47,791 bases of DNA, taken from Alphaproteobacteria bacterium (lineage in GTDB: Bacteria; Pseudomonadota; Alphaproteobacteria; Rhodobacterales; Rhodobacteraceae). This document shows, piece by piece, positions 18,877 through 29,473 of the stretch; position 1 is the first letter of the stretch, and every line of letters begins with the position of its first letter. Location: the NCBI GenBank assembly GCA_030432315.1, contig JAUIHM010000014.1, positions 1 through 47,791 of the forward strand, in the 5' to 3' direction. The notes under the pieces were generated by a model, which saw only the letters and a list, made by a program, of their open reading frames with translations, searched no databases and had not been told where the DNA came from. The translations under genes were made by a program, and so were the position numbers.

Positions 18877-21525
18877 TCAGCCTTTGGCCAGGCGCTTCAA
18901 CTCGTAGACAAGTTCGAGCGCCGCACGTGGGCTCAGATCGTCGGGTACGGTCGCGGACAGCCGTGCCTCGACCTTTGACGGTGCCGCCGGCTTTGCCGTG
19001 ACAGGCGGCGTCGAAACACTGAACAGCGGCAGATCGTCGATCAGCGCCATCGCCTTGCCGCCCTTCTGCCGTTCACCTTCTTCCAGCGCTTCGAGGACCG
19101 CCCGCGCCCTTACGATCACCGCATCCGGCAGACCGGCGAGCTTTGCCACCTGCACGCCGTAGGAGCGGTCGGCCGCGCCGGAGCGCACCTCATGCAGGAA
19201 AACGACCTCACCTTCCCATTCCCGCACCGCCATGGTCATGTTGCGCAGTCCGGACAACCGGGCGGTCAGTGCGGTCAGTTCATGGTAATGGGTGGCGAAC
19301 AGGGTTCGGCAGCGGTTGACGTCATGCAGATGCTCCAGCACTGCCCAGGCAATCGACAGCCCGTCATAGGTCGCGGTCCCACGGCCGATCTCATCGAGGA
19401 TCACCAGCGCCCGCGGTCCAGACTGGTTGAGGATCGCGGCGGTTTCGACCATTTCCACCATGAAGGTCGATCGTCCGCGCGCCAGGTCGTCCGCGGCGCC
19501 GACCCGGCTGAAGATCTGGTCGACAACGCCGATCCGGGCTGATTTCGCCGGCACGAATGAGCCGACCTGCGCCAGCAGCGCAATCAGTGCATTCTGCCGC
19601 AGGAAGGTCGATTTGCCGGCCATGTTCGGCCCCGTTACCAGCCACAGCGGCCAGCAGCCGCTTTCGTCGGCGCTCAGGTCGCAGTCATTGGCGACAAAGC
19701 CCTCACCGTCGCGCCTGAGCATCCGTTCGACCACTGGATGCCGGCCGCCGACGATCTCAAATGCACGCGATCCGTCAATCTCCGGCCGGACCCAGGCATC
19801 GGCGACCGCCAGATCGGCAAAGGCCGCGGCGAGGTCAATTTCCGCCAGCGCCCGCGCCGCCGCGCCGATCGGCCCGGCTTGGGCGAGGATTTCCCGGCGC
19901 AGATCCTCGAAAATCCGCTTCTCGATCTGCAGCACGCTGCCCCCGGCATTGAGGATCTTCGACTCGGTTTCCGCCAGTTCGAGGGTGGTGAACCGCACCG
20001 CATTCGCCGTGGTCTGCCGGTGGCGGAAGGTCTCCGAAAGCGGTTCGCCGAGCATCCTTTCCGCATGGGTGGCCGTGGTCTCGATGAAATAGCCCAGCAC
20101 ATTGTTGTGCCGGATCTTCAGGGTATTGATGCCCGTTTCGCGCACGTAATCCGCCTGCAGCCCGGCAATCACGCTGCGCCCCTCGTCGCGCAGGCGGCGG
20201 CTCTCGTCGAGATTCGCATCGAACCCCGGGGCGATGAAGCCGCCGTCGCGGGCCAGAACCGGAGGTTCGGCGACAACCGCCCGGTCGAGCAGGTCGATCA
20301 GCGCCTCATGCCCGGTCAGGTGGTCCCGCGCCCGGGCGATGATCTCCGGCACGTCGCCGTCGATGGCCGCGGCAATCTCGCCTGCGCCGGCGAGTGCATC
20401 ACGTACGGCTGCCAGATCCCGCGGCCCGCCCCGGTCCAGCGACAGGCGCGACAGCGACCGCTCCAGATCCGGTACGTTTCTGAGAAGATCCCGCACCGTC
20501 GCTGCGACGCCGGTCTCATCGAGGAAATACTGCACACCGTCATGCCGGGTACGGATCACCGCGACATCGGTGCTTGGCCCGGTAATCCGCGCCTCCAGCA
20601 GACGCGCACCTGCCCCGGTCCGCGTCCGGTCCACCGCCGCCAGCAGCGACGCCTCGCGTCCGCCCGACATGTCCCGCGTCAGCTCGAGGTTTCGCCGTGT
20701 CGCCATGTCGATCTGGATCGACTCCCCCGCCGCTTCACGCACCGGTCGCGTCAGCAGCGGCAACCGTCCGCACTGGGTGATGCCGATATAGTCGACCAGC
20801 GCGCCAAGCGCGGAAACCTCCACCCGTTCGAACGGTGCAAACCCGTCGAGCGACTCGACCCCGTAGGCCTGCCGCAGCCGCTCCCCGGCGAGGCCGGATT
20901 CAAAACTCGACCGGGCCAGCGGCGTCACCGCCGCGCCGATCTGTCCGATCAGGCCGTCAAGCTCAGTGACGAGGCTCTCCGACACCAGCACTTCCTGCGG
21001 CATCAGCCGCGCCAGCATCGGCCCGAGCCCAACCCGCGCGCAGCCGCTGACCCGCACCGCGCCGGTCGACATGTCCACCCAGGCCACCGCGCCCGCGTCG
21101 CGGATCTCCGCATAGGCCAGCAGGTAATTGTGGCGCCGCGCCTCCAGCAGGCTGTCCTCGGTCAGCGTCCCCGGCGTCACCAGCCGCACCACCTCGCGCC
21201 GCACCACCGATTTTGCGCCACGTTTGCGCGCCTCCGCCGGATCTTCCGTCTGTTCGCAGACCGCGACCCGAAATCCCTTGCGGATCAGGTTGAGCAGATA
21301 GCCTTCGGCCGCATGCACCGGCACCCCGCACATCGGGATGTCCTCGCCCTCGTGCTTGCCGCGTTTGGTCAGGGTAATGTCAAGTGCGGCGCTGGCGGCT
21401 TCCGCATCCGCGAAGAACAGTTCGTAGAAATCGCCCATCCGGTAGAACAGCAGAGCATCCGGATGCGCCGCCTTGATTTCCAGATACTGTGCCATCATCG
21501 GCGTGATTTTGGCGGATGCGTCCAA
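18877..21525 (-). CDS. mutS: DNA mismatch repair protein MutS
   Basis: An 882-residue mismatch-recognition ATPase. The N-terminal mismatch-binding motif G-D-F33-Y-E35 is intact, followed by connector, lever and clamp domains. Walker [14 protein letters not shown] lies near residue 630, followed by [19 protein letters not shown] and the Walker B/signature [15 protein letters not shown]. The start is a TTG (21525) with GGAG seven bases upstream; it gives the standard N-terminus [19 protein letters not shown] terminator-like hairpin separates it from the upstream dnaJ. mutL is not nearby. Confidence 0.98.
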   Translation of the reverse strand: MDASAKITPMMAQYLEIKAAHPDALLFYRMGDFYELFFADAEAASAALDITLTKRGKHEGEDIPMCGVPVHAAEGYLLNLIRKGFRVAVCEQTEDPAEARKRGAKSVVRREVVRLVTPGTLTEDSLLEARRHNYLLAYAEIRDAGAVAWVDMSTGAVRVSGCARVGLGPMLARLMPQEVLVSESLVTELDGLIGQIGAAVTPLARSSFESGLAGERLRQAYGVESLDGFAPFERVEVSALGALVDYIGITQCGRLPLLTRPVREAAGESIQIDMATRRNLELTRDMSGGREASLLAAVDRTRTGAGARLLEARITGPSTDVAVIRTRHDGVQYFLDETGVAATVRDLLRNVPDLERSLSRLSLDRGGPRDLAAVRDALAGAGEIAAAIDGDVPEIIARARDHLTGHEALIDLLDRAVVAEPPVLARDGGFIAPGFDANLDESRRLRDEGRSVIAGLQADYVRETGINTLKIRHNNVLGYFIETTATHAERMLGEPLSETFRHRQTTANAVRFTTLELAETESKILNAGGSVLQIEKRIFEDLRREILAQAGPIGAAARALAEIDLAAAFADLAVADAWVRPEIDGSRAFEIVGGRHPVVERMLRRDGEGFVANDCDLSADESGCWPLWLVTGPNMAGKSTFLRQNALIALLAQVGSFVPAKSARIGVVDQIFSRVGAADDLARGRSTFMVEMVETAAILNQSGPRALVILDEIGRGTATYDGLSIAWAVLEHLHDVNRCRTLFATHYHELTALTARLSGLRNMTMAVREWEGEVVFLHEVRSGAADRSYGVQVAKLAGLPDAVIVRARAVLEALEEGERQKGGKAMALIDDLPLFSVSTPPVTAKPAAPSKVEARLSATVPDDLSPRAALELVYELKRLAKG

Positions 21526-21538
21526 CCCTCGTCTCCTG

Positions 21539-21573
21539 AAAACCGCGAACCGCCCTTATAGCGGATCGCGGTT
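21539..21573 (-). terminator. Rho-independent terminator between dnaJ and mutS
   Basis: The stem pairs AACCGCGA (21541-21548) with TCGCGGTT (21566-21573) and CCGC (21550-21553) with GCGG (21561-21564), with one A-A mismatch. Read on the - strand the hairpin runs into TTTT. It would end dnaKJ transcripts just upstream of the mutS ribosome-binding site. Confidence 0.7.
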
Positions 21574-21599
21574 CGAAGCCAAGAAGGGACCTGCGGGCC

Positions 21600-22751
21600 T
21601 CAGCCCTTCATGCTGTCCCAGAACCCTTTGACCCGACCGAAAAAGTCGTGGCTTTCCGGGCTGTTGTTGCCGCTGAGCGATTCAAACTCCTGCAGCAGTT
21701 CCCGCTGCCTGGACGTCAGGTTGACCGGCGTTTCCACCCGCAGCTCGATATAGAGATCGCCAACCCCGGCACCGCGCAGCGCCGGCATGCCCTTGCCGCG
21801 CAGTCGCAGCTGCTTGCCGGACTGCACGCCTGCCGGCACCTTGACCCGGGTGCGCCCGCCATCGAGCGTCGGCGCGTCGATCTCGCCGCCCAGGGCTGCG
21901 GTCGTCATCGACACCGGAATGCGGCAGAAAAGGTTCTGCCCGTCCCGCTCAAAAATACCGTGCTCGTCGAGTTCGATGAAGATGTAGAGATCACCCGGCG
22001 GACCGCCGCGCAGCCCCGCCTCGCCCTCGCCGGTCAGCCGGATGCGGGTTCCGGTCTCGACTCCCGCAGGAATGTTGACGTTCAGGGTCCGATCCTTGCG
22101 CACCCGTCCGGCACCGGCACAGGAGCCGCAGGGATTCTTGATGATCTGACCGCGCCCTGAACAGGTCGGGCAGGTCCGCTCGACCGTGAAGAAGCCCTGC
22201 TGCGCCCGTACCTTGCCCATGCCGGAACAGGTCGGGCAGGTGGTGGGTTCCGCGCCGCCTTCGGCACCGGACCCGTTACACACATCACAGGCGACGCTGC
22301 CCGGCACGCTGATGGTCGCCTGCTTGCCGGTATAGGCCTCGTCCAGCGACACCCGCAGATTGTACCGCAGATCCGAGCCGCGCGAGGCCCGCTGACCCCG
22401 GGCGCGGCCGTTGCCGCCTGCGCCCATGAAATCGCCGAACAGATCGTCGAACACGTCCGAAAAAGCACTGGCGAAATCGCCGCCGCCCGCCTGTCCCGGT
22501 CGAAAACCGCCGCCACCGCCGCCGTTTTCGAACGCGGCATGGCCGAACCGGTCATAGGCCGACTTCTTCTGCTCGTCCTTCAGGACGTCGTAGGCTTCAT
22601 TGACTTCCTTGAACTGGGATTCCGCTTCCGGCCTGTCGGAGTTCCGGTCCGGATGAAGCTCCATCGCCTTCTTGCGAAAGGCCTTTTTGATATCCGCCGC
22701 GGATGCCCCCTTGGAGACGCCAAGCAGGTCGTAATAGTCTCGTTTTGCCAC
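21600..22751 (-). CDS. dnaJ: chaperone protein DnaJ (type I Hsp40)
   Basis: A 383-residue co-chaperone that stimulates DnaK ATPase and delivers unfolded clients. Domains in order: J domain with H33-P34-D35; a Gly/Phe-rich linker (about 75-115); a zinc-finger domain with four CxxCxGxG repeats ([32 protein letters not shown]); and two C-terminal beta-sandwich domains. All zinc ligands are present. It follows dnaK on the same strand with 71 bp between them, which contain a hairpin. Confidence 0.98.
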   Translation of the reverse strand: MAKRDYYDLLGVSKGASAADIKKAFRKKAMELHPDRNSDRPEAESQFKEVNEAYDVLKDEQKKSAYDRFGHAAFENGGGGGGFRPGQAGGGDFASAFSDVFDDLFGDFMGAGGNGRARGQRASRGSDLRYNLRVSLDEAYTGKQATISVPGSVACDVCNGSGAEGGAEPTTCPTCSGMGKVRAQQGFFTVERTCPTCSGRGQIIKNPCGSCAGAGRVRKDRTLNVNIPAGVETGTRIRLTGEGEAGLRGGPPGDLYIFIELDEHGIFERDGQNLFCRIPVSMTTAALGGEIDAPTLDGGRTRVKVPAGVQSGKQLRLRGKGMPALRGAGVGDLYIELRVETPVNLTSRQRELLQEFESLSGNNSPESHDFFGRVKGFWDSMKG

Positions 22752-22775
22752 CTGGGAGAACTCCCCTTAAACGCG

Positions 22776-22804
22776 AATGGCCCCCCCGCGCGGGAGAGGC
22801 CATT
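22776..22804 (-). promoter_or_regulatory. hairpin in the dnaK-dnaJ spacer
   Basis: AATGGCC (22776-22782) pairs perfectly with GGCCATT (22798-22804), and inner G/C bases extend the stem. No good T-run follows. It probably reduces transcription into dnaJ or protects the dnaK message, giving more DnaK than DnaJ (inference). Confidence 0.6.
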
Positions 22805-22822
22805 GTGGTCGGTCTGACCGGA

Positions 22823-24733
<1,911 letters not shown>

Positions 24734-24839
24734 GTTCTTCCTTTCGTACGGCGATATTGCGAGACAGGCCCGGGAAGGCACCTGCCTTGCATCCCTGGCC
24801 AAGTCCTCACGGTTTTGTGCAGACTTGGATTTGGCTGGT

Positions 24840-24868
24840 ATATAGGGCGCGCAACTTCGGGCTGCAAC
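24840..24868 (-). promoter_or_regulatory. candidate RpoH (sigma-32) promoter of dnaKJ
   Basis: On the - strand GTTG is followed by 18 bp and CCTATAT. The alphaproteobacterial heat-shock consensus, as I recall it, is CTTG, 17-18 bp, CYTATNT. The -10 matches fully and the -35 differs by one base. It lies about 107-135 bp upstream of the dnaK start, a normal leader length. No other heat-shock-like pair was seen there. Confidence 0.6.
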
Positions 24869-25140
24869 CATCTGAGGCGCGCGAAATCACCCCGATCTGC
24901 GTCCGGAACGGCAGTTTTTCGGCCGTTTCTGCTTCCTGCCTCAATCGCTCTGCATCGGGCGGCCATGCCGCCGGGGCAGCCGGTTGTGACAAATGTGTTA
25001 CGCGGGTCGCGGTCGGGCCGCGCCTTTGCCGCCGCGGGACTTCCACGCGGGCACCGGGCCCGGCATCTCGCCCGGGGAAACCGACGCTCCACTCTGCCGC
25101 AAACCTTGTTATCCTGCGCGGCGAAACGGAGAAGCTGACA
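24869..25140. other. intergenic stretch between the dnaK promoter and the alkB leader
   Basis: GC-rich DNA separating the divergent dnaK and alkB genes. A GTTATCC patch near 25110 could be a -10 for alkB, but no matching -35 is clear. No gene, repeat or RNA structure was recognised. Confidence 0.4.
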
Positions 25141-25232
25141 TGCGCTGCACCCCGGTACGCCCGACCTTCGACACGGCCGCCGCCATCCCGCCACGCGCGC
25201 CGGACCGTCCGGACCGGACCGGACGGTCATGA
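25141..25232 (+). CDS. possible 30-residue leader ORF coupled to alkB
   Basis: ATG 25141 follows GGAG at 8 bases. The frame (MRCTPVRPTFDTAAAI at its start, ending RPDRTGRS) stops with TGA at 25230-25232, which overlaps the alkB ATG at 25229 in an ATGA arrangement. The peptide is rich in Pro, Arg and Asp and matches nothing known to me. Its translation would pass through the 10-bp hairpin at 25203-25228, so it could control alkB initiation. Support rests only on RBS and overlap. Confidence 0.35.
25203..25228 (+). promoter_or_regulatory. strong hairpin touching the alkB start codon
   Basis: A perfect 10-bp inverted repeat, GACCGTCCGG (25203-25212) and CCGGACGGTC (25219-25228), encloses a 6-base loop. 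It ends one base before the alkB ATG at 25229. In RNA it would hide the ribosome-binding region of alkB; in DNA it could also be an operator. Both readings are inference. Confidence 0.6.
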
Positions 25233-25855
25233 CGCAAAGCCTGCCGCTCGGAACCCACACCGAAACCCTGCACGGATTCCAGATCCATCGCGCCCGCCTC
25301 GATCCAGGCGCGCAGCAGCGGCTGCTCGAGCAGGTTCGCGACGTCGTCGCCGCCGCGCCGCTGTTCACGCCGGAAACCCGCGGTGGCAAGGCGATGAGTG
25401 TGCGAATGACCTCCGCCGGAAAATACGGCTGGTTCAGCGACCGCAGCGGCTACCGCTATCTGCCGCAGCACCCGTCCGGATCGCCGTGGCCGGAGATTCC
25501 GGCTGTCGCGCTCGATCTCTGGCGGGATCTGGTCGATGCCCGGCGGCTTCCCGACTGTTGCCTGATCAATTTCTATGACCGCCCTGCCAGGATGGGTTTG
25601 CACCAGGATGCCGACGAGGCCGATTTTTCCTGGCCGGTGCTTTCCGTCAGCCTCGGGGATTCGGCGCTGTTTCGCGTCGGTGGCGTGAATCGCCGCGATC
25701 CGACCGCGTCAACCTGGCTCGAAAGCGGCGATGTGGTGCTGTTCGGCGGCGCGGCGCGGCGCGCCTATCACGGAATTGACCGGATCAGGTTCGGCACATC
25801 CGCTCTGCTGCGCAACCATGGCAGGATCAATCTGACGTTGCGGGTGGTCGACTGA
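25229..25855 (+). CDS. alkB: AlkB-type alpha-ketoglutarate-dependent dioxygenase
   Basis: A 208-residue Fe(II)/2-oxoglutarate dioxygenase that removes alkyl groups from damaged DNA or RNA by oxidation. The iron ligands are H125-Q-D127 (in MGLHQDADEAD) and H181 (in RAYHGIDRI), and the 2-oxoglutarate motif is R-I-N-L-T-L-R near the C-terminus. The motif NFYDRPARMG before the iron site is diagnostic of bacterial AlkB. The ribosome-binding site is buried in a hairpin and overlapped by a leader ORF. No ada gene is adjacent. Confidence 0.93.
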   Translation: MTQSLPLGTHTETLHGFQIHRARLDPGAQQRLLEQVRDVVAAAPLFTPETRGGKAMSVRMTSAGKYGWFSDRSGYRYLPQHPSGSPWPEIPAVALDLWRDLVDARRLPDCCLINFYDRPARMGLHQDADEADFSWPVLSVSLGDSALFRVGGVNRRDPTASTWLESGDVVLFGGAARRAYHGIDRIRFGTSALLRNHGRINLTLRVVD

Positions 25856-26272
25856 TGACCCGTTCGCGCAGCCGTCCTGTTAACCTTTGGCACCTGCTCC
25901 GGATTTGTCGGTATCGGTTGGGTACCGGTTGGGTATCGAATGGGTACTGGCGCGCCATTGGTTAATTGCCGGGTTTTGTCGACATTTTTGAAACAGTTTC
26001 GCGGCTGGTGTTAACCAGTCAGAAAAAATTCATCCCACATGATGCGCATTCGATGATAGTGCGTACGCGAGTGTTGCAGGTCAGCACTTGTCTCATGACG
26101 CTCGTCAATTGCCTACTAATTGTGCCGTTGATGCACCACTTTGAAGGAACAGGTGAACGGAGGTGCGGCCTGGGCTGCATCCGGGTGGGGACTCAATCAA
26201 AGCGTAGGCAAACCGGGACAGGTGAGGTATAGCGCACCCTGTTTGGGTAAACTGGTACTGGGAACTGACAGA
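25856..26272. other. 417-bp intergenic region holding repeat element copy 2
   Basis: This lies between alkB and cysQ. It holds the 11-bp-step element (25879-25966) and a short hairpin centred on GTTA (CTGGT at 26005-26009, ACCAG at 26014-26018). Its right half, about 26130-26270, has a frame open into cysQ, but the codon pattern and lack of homology do not support an extended N-terminus. No tRNA or recognised riboswitch. Confidence 0.5.
25879..25966 (+). repeat. 11-bp-step GTAYC repeat element, copy 2
   Basis: Units begin at 25911, 25922, 25933 and 25944 with GTATC, GTACC, GTATC and GTACT, at exact 11-bp steps. GTTAAC at 25879-25884 is 32 bp before the first unit, the same spacing as copy 1. 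GTTAAT at 25961-25966 is 17 bp after the start of the last unit. Flanking bases also agree with copy 1 (for example GTCG just before the first unit). It is the most regular of the three copies. Confidence 0.8.
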
Positions 26273-27055
26273 ATGCAATACGAAGCTCTCGTTTCAACCT
26301 TCAGGGATCTTGCTCTCGAAGCAGGCGCGGCAATCATGGGGGTTTACGAGAGCCCGGATTTTGAGGTGAAGACAAAATCCGATTCCTCTCCGGTGACGGA
26401 AGCCGACGAACTGGCGGATGCGCTTATTTCCAGGGGGCTGGCGCGCGCCTTTCCGGAAATTCACGCGGTTACCGAAGAGCAGTCCGAAACCCACGGCACC
26501 AGTGCCGACATATTCTTCCTTGTGGATCCACTCGATGGAACCAAGGAATTCGTGCAGCGCCGTGGTGACTTTACGGTCAATATTGCCTTGATTGAAAACG
26601 GAATTCCGACCCGGGGCGTAGTCTATGCTCCGGCAAGGAAGCGTCTGTTCTACACCGATGCAACCGGTCAGAGCGTTGAAGAAGATCTCGCGACAGGTGG
26701 CATAACACCGATGAAAGTTTCGACCCCGGATGAAACTGCACTGGTGGTTGTCGCGTCCAAATCCCACCGCGACAAGGCAACCGACGACTACATTGCCGGT
26801 TATCGGGTCGGCGACTTTAAGTCTGCCGGATCATCATTGAAGTTCTGCCTTGTCGCCGCGGGAGAAGCCGATCTTTACCCGAGGCTCGGTCGAACAATGG
26901 AATGGGACACCGCGGCGGGTCAGGCCGTGCTGATGGGCGCGGGTGGCGCGGTCGTCAGATTTGATGATCATTCGCCGCTGGTCTATGGTAAGTCGGGCTA
27001 CGAAAACCCTTTCTTCATCGCCTCTGCGCCTGGCGTAACTCTGCAGAAAGACTGA
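26273..27055 (+). CDS. cysQ: 3'(2'),5'-bisphosphate nucleotidase CysQ
   Basis: A 260-residue magnesium-dependent phosphatase of the inositol monophosphatase fold. It converts 3'-phosphoadenosine 5'-phosphate to AMP, recycling the by-product of sulfate activation and sulfotransfer. Motifs: SPVTEADELAD, VDPLDGTKEFV (metal and catalytic residues) and the C-terminal EWDTAAGQAVLMGAGG. The ATG at 26273 gives the normal family N-terminus. It is followed 3 bp later by kdsB, which suggests a surface-polysaccharide operon. This is AT-richer than the neighbouring dnaK-alkB segment. Confidence 0.93.
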   Translation: MQYEALVSTFRDLALEAGAAIMGVYESPDFEVKTKSDSSPVTEADELADALISRGLARAFPEIHAVTEEQSETHGTSADIFFLVDPLDGTKEFVQRRGDFTVNIALIENGIPTRGVVYAPARKRLFYTDATGQSVEEDLATGGITPMKVSTPDETALVVVASKSHRDKATDDYIAGYRVGDFKSAGSSLKFCLVAAGEADLYPRLGRTMEWDTAAGQAVLMGAGGAVVRFDDHSPLVYGKSGYENPFFIASAPGVTLQKD

Positions 27056-27058
27056 TCA

Positions 27059-27859
27059 TTGTCCGTACTGATCGCAATTCCGGCGCGTTACGCCTCGACG
27101 AGATATCCGGGCAAACCCCTGGTTGAACTTCGGGGCGCGACCGGCAAATCCCGCAGCCTGGTACGGCGCAGCTGGGAAGCCGCGCAGTCGGTGGCCGGAG
27201 TCGACCGGGTGGTTGTTGCAACCGACGATCAGAGAATTGCTGACGCCTGCACCGCTTTCGGTGCCGAGGTCGTAATGACCTCCGACACCTGCCGCAACGG
27301 CACCGAACGCTGCGCCGAAGTCTCTGAACTGCTTGGAAAAAAGCATGACATCGTCATAAATCTGCAGGGAGATGCACCCCTTACTCCACCGTCGTTCGTC
27401 GAAGCTCTGATTGCCGAGATGCTCAGTGATCCCGGCTGCGAAGTCGCGACACCGGTGTTGCAGTGTTCCTCGACTTCACTGCAGAGTTTTCGCGAGGATC
27501 GCAAGAACAACCGCGTCGGTGCGACGACGGCCGTCTTCGACAATGCGGGATTTGCCCTTTATTTTTCCAAGGAGGTCATTCCCTTCTCGGATGCAATTCT
27601 TCCTGGGAGTGACGATATACCCGTTTACCATCACGTAGGGGTATACGCGTACACGAAAGAGGCGTTGGCCGGATATCCGGTTTCACCACAGGGTCGACTT
27701 GAGTTGTGTGAGGGCCTCGAACAGTTGAGGTTCATGGAGACGGGAACGCGGGTGAAATGCGTAAAGGTTTATGCGGATGGAAGGGAATTTTGGGAACTCA
27801 ATAACCCTTCGGACGTTGAGAAAATCGAAACGATACTTCAGCAGTTGAACCTGCCCTGA
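27059..27859 (+). CDS. kdsB: 3-deoxy-manno-octulosonate cytidylyltransferase (variant KdsB)
   Basis: A 266-residue nucleotidyltransferase expected to make CMP-Kdo from CTP and Kdo. The N-terminal IPARYASTRYPGKPL and HHVGVYAYTKEAL with ELCEGLEQLRFMETG are clear KdsB features. It departs from the common form at NLQGDAPL (usually NVQGDEPL) and at the C-terminus, where FWELNNPSDVEKIE replaces the usual GVDTPEDL. I recall this variant from Rhodobacteraceae polysaccharide loci, where it may act on Kdo or a related sugar. The start is a TTG three bases after cysQ. Confidence 0.85.
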   Translation: MSVLIAIPARYASTRYPGKPLVELRGATGKSRSLVRRSWEAAQSVAGVDRVVVATDDQRIADACTAFGAEVVMTSDTCRNGTERCAEVSELLGKKHDIVINLQGDAPLTPPSFVEALIAEMLSDPGCEVATPVLQCSSTSLQSFREDRKNNRVGATTAVFDNAGFALYFSKEVIPFSDAILPGSDDIPVYHHVGVYAYTKEALAGYPVSPQGRLELCEGLEQLRFMETGTRVKCVKVYADGREFWELNNPSDVEKIETILQQLNLP

Positions 27860-27986
27860 TCGGCGGCTTTCTTCTGATTAAGTGTTTTGGGGAATAATTC
27901 CTCAAAGAGGGCTGTATCTGAGGTAACGAAGAATATAGTAATGCTGCGTTCGCGTGGCGACCGGTAGTATCTTACGTGGGGTTTAA

Positions 27987-28895
27987 ATGTCAAATCGTGT
28001 AACCAAGGCCGTATTTCCAGTTGCGGGGTTCGGAACGCGCTTTCTTCCGGCAACCAAATCGGTACCGAAAGAAATTCTACCTTTGGTTGACCGTCCATTG
28101 ATCCAGTACGCGATCGATGAGGCCCGGGCCGCGGGTATTACCGAATTTATCTTTGTGACTTCCCGCGGAAAGAGTGCCCTCGAGGACTATTTTGACAGCG
28201 CCCCCGAACTGGAAACGGCGCTCCAGGAAGGCAAGAAGCACAGTCTGATCGAAACGCTGCGCCAGACCGACATGGACAGCGGCGCGGTTGCATATATTCG
28301 TCAACAGGAACGGCGCGGCCTGGGGCACGCAGTCTGGTGCGCACGGCGACTGATTGGCGACGAACCATTTGCAGTGATCCTGCCGGATGACGTGATTGAC
28401 GCCGAGACTCCCTGCCTCGAGCAGATGATCGAATCGTATCGGGAAATTGGCGGCAATATGGTCGCCGCGATGGAAGTCGCGCGTGAAAACGTATCGTCAT
28501 ACGGCATCCTCGACGTTGCTGATTCCGTGGGCAGTACGATGCGCGTGCGTGGCATGGTCGAAAAGCCGAAGGTGGAAAATGCGCCCTCCAACCTTGCAGT
28601 CATTGGGCGCTATATTCTTACCCCAAAGGTTCTGGAAAACCTTGACTCCATGAAGGCAGGGGCCGGCGGTGAAATACAGTTGACCGATGCGATTGCCGGC
28701 GAAATTTCCAGCAGCCAAAACGTACACGCGTTCAGGTTCAAGGGCCGCAGATTCGACTGTGGTACGAAGTCCGGTTATCTGCAGGCGACAGTTGCGTTTG
28801 GCCTTGCCCGGGATGAATTGCGCGACGAATTCCTTGAGTTTCTGCGCAGCGCGGTCGACACCGAAGTGCCAATTCCGGCTGCCCGCGCCGTCTGA
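27987..28895 (+). CDS. galU: UTP-glucose-1-phosphate uridylyltransferase
   Basis: A 302-residue enzyme making UDP-glucose from UTP and glucose 1-phosphate, a precursor of LPS, exopolysaccharide and osmoregulated glucans. The N-terminal nucleotide-binding motif FPVAGFGTRFLPATKS with PKEILPLVDRP is typical. Further family motifs are RRGLGHAVWCAR, AVILPDDVID and RRFDCGTKSGYLQ. It follows kdsB after 127 bp of AT-rich sequence that probably carries its own promoter. Confidence 0.97.
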   Translation: MSNRVTKAVFPVAGFGTRFLPATKSVPKEILPLVDRPLIQYAIDEARAAGITEFIFVTSRGKSALEDYFDSAPELETALQEGKKHSLIETLRQTDMDSGAVAYIRQQERRGLGHAVWCARRLIGDEPFAVILPDDVIDAETPCLEQMIESYREIGGNMVAAMEVARENVSSYGILDVADSVGSTMRVRGMVEKPKVENAPSNLAVIGRYILTPKVLENLDSMKAGAGGEIQLTDAIAGEISSSQNVHAFRFKGRRFDCGTKSGYLQATVAFGLARDELRDEFLEFLRSAVDTEVPIPAARAV

Positions 28896-28976
28896 TCATC
28901 CAGACCCAGGACCCGGTGTGGTCGGCACGAACGGATGATACACCCGACAGGAGATTGAATTTGGGCCGACCCTGCG

Positions 28977-29441
28977 TCAGGCGGCCCGATCTGCTTCGGA
29001 TGCGGTGAGAATGGCAAAGATCGCCGAAACGTCATTGGTGGAACGCAGTTTCGCGCAGGTACTTTCGCTTCTGAGTGTGCGCGATACCCGTGCCAGCGCC
29101 TTTAGATGATCGGCACCTGCGTTTTCCGGGGCAAAAAGTGCAAAAACCAGATCCACGGGCTGTCTGTCGACCGACTCGAAGTCGACAGGTTTTTCCAGGC
29201 GGACGAACACGCCGTTGACCTCGGAAATTCCAGGAATCCGGGCGTGGGGAATACCGACCCCGCGCCCTACCCCTGTTGGTCCAAGCGACTCCCGGTCCAT
29301 GAGTGCCCGGTATGCGCGCTGTGACGAGATCCCGTAGACGGACTCCGCGATTTCCGCGAGGTCCTGCAACAGCCGTTTCTTGCTGGATACCTTCAGCTGC
29401 GCACGAATGGCGTCAACACCGAGAATATCAGACAGTTCCAT
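28977..29441 (-). CDS. ptsN: PTS IIA-like nitrogen regulatory protein PtsN
   Basis: A 154-residue EIIA-Ntr protein, the phosphate acceptor at the end of the nitrogen-related PTS relay. The phosphorylated histidine is H66 in GVGIPHARIPG, and the fold continues with VDLVFALFAPE. The ATG at 29441 gives the standard start MELSDIL. It is last in the lptB-rpoN-hpf-ptsN order, a conserved arrangement with rpoN. No EI-Ntr or NPr gene is in the window. Confidence 0.95.
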   Translation of the reverse strand: MELSDILGVDAIRAQLKVSSKKRLLQDLAEIAESVYGISSQRAYRALMDRESLGPTGVGRGVGIPHARIPGISEVNGVFVRLEKPVDFESVDRQPVDLVFALFAPENAGADHLKALARVSRTLRSESTCAKLRSTNDVSAIFAILTASEADRAA

Positions 29442-29473
29442 GGCGCGTCCTCTGTGGCACAGGTCGTAAGGCA

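Noticed and set aside
19738-21561. 607-codon + strand frame opposite mutS
   Set aside because: Antisense to mutS motifs, no homology.
25886-25903. TGGCAC in repeat copy 2 as a sigma-54 (-24) element
   Set aside because: The GC of a -12 element is not found at the required 10-bp distance from GG, and the other copies lack the sequence.
25966-26232. 88-codon + strand ORF between alkB and cysQ
   Set aside because: No ribosome-binding site, irregular codon use, no homology; it overlaps the end of the repeat element.
26141-26272. 44-residue N-terminal extension of CysQ
   Set aside because: The frame is open by chance; the family N-terminus begins at 26273 and the upstream residues have no homology.
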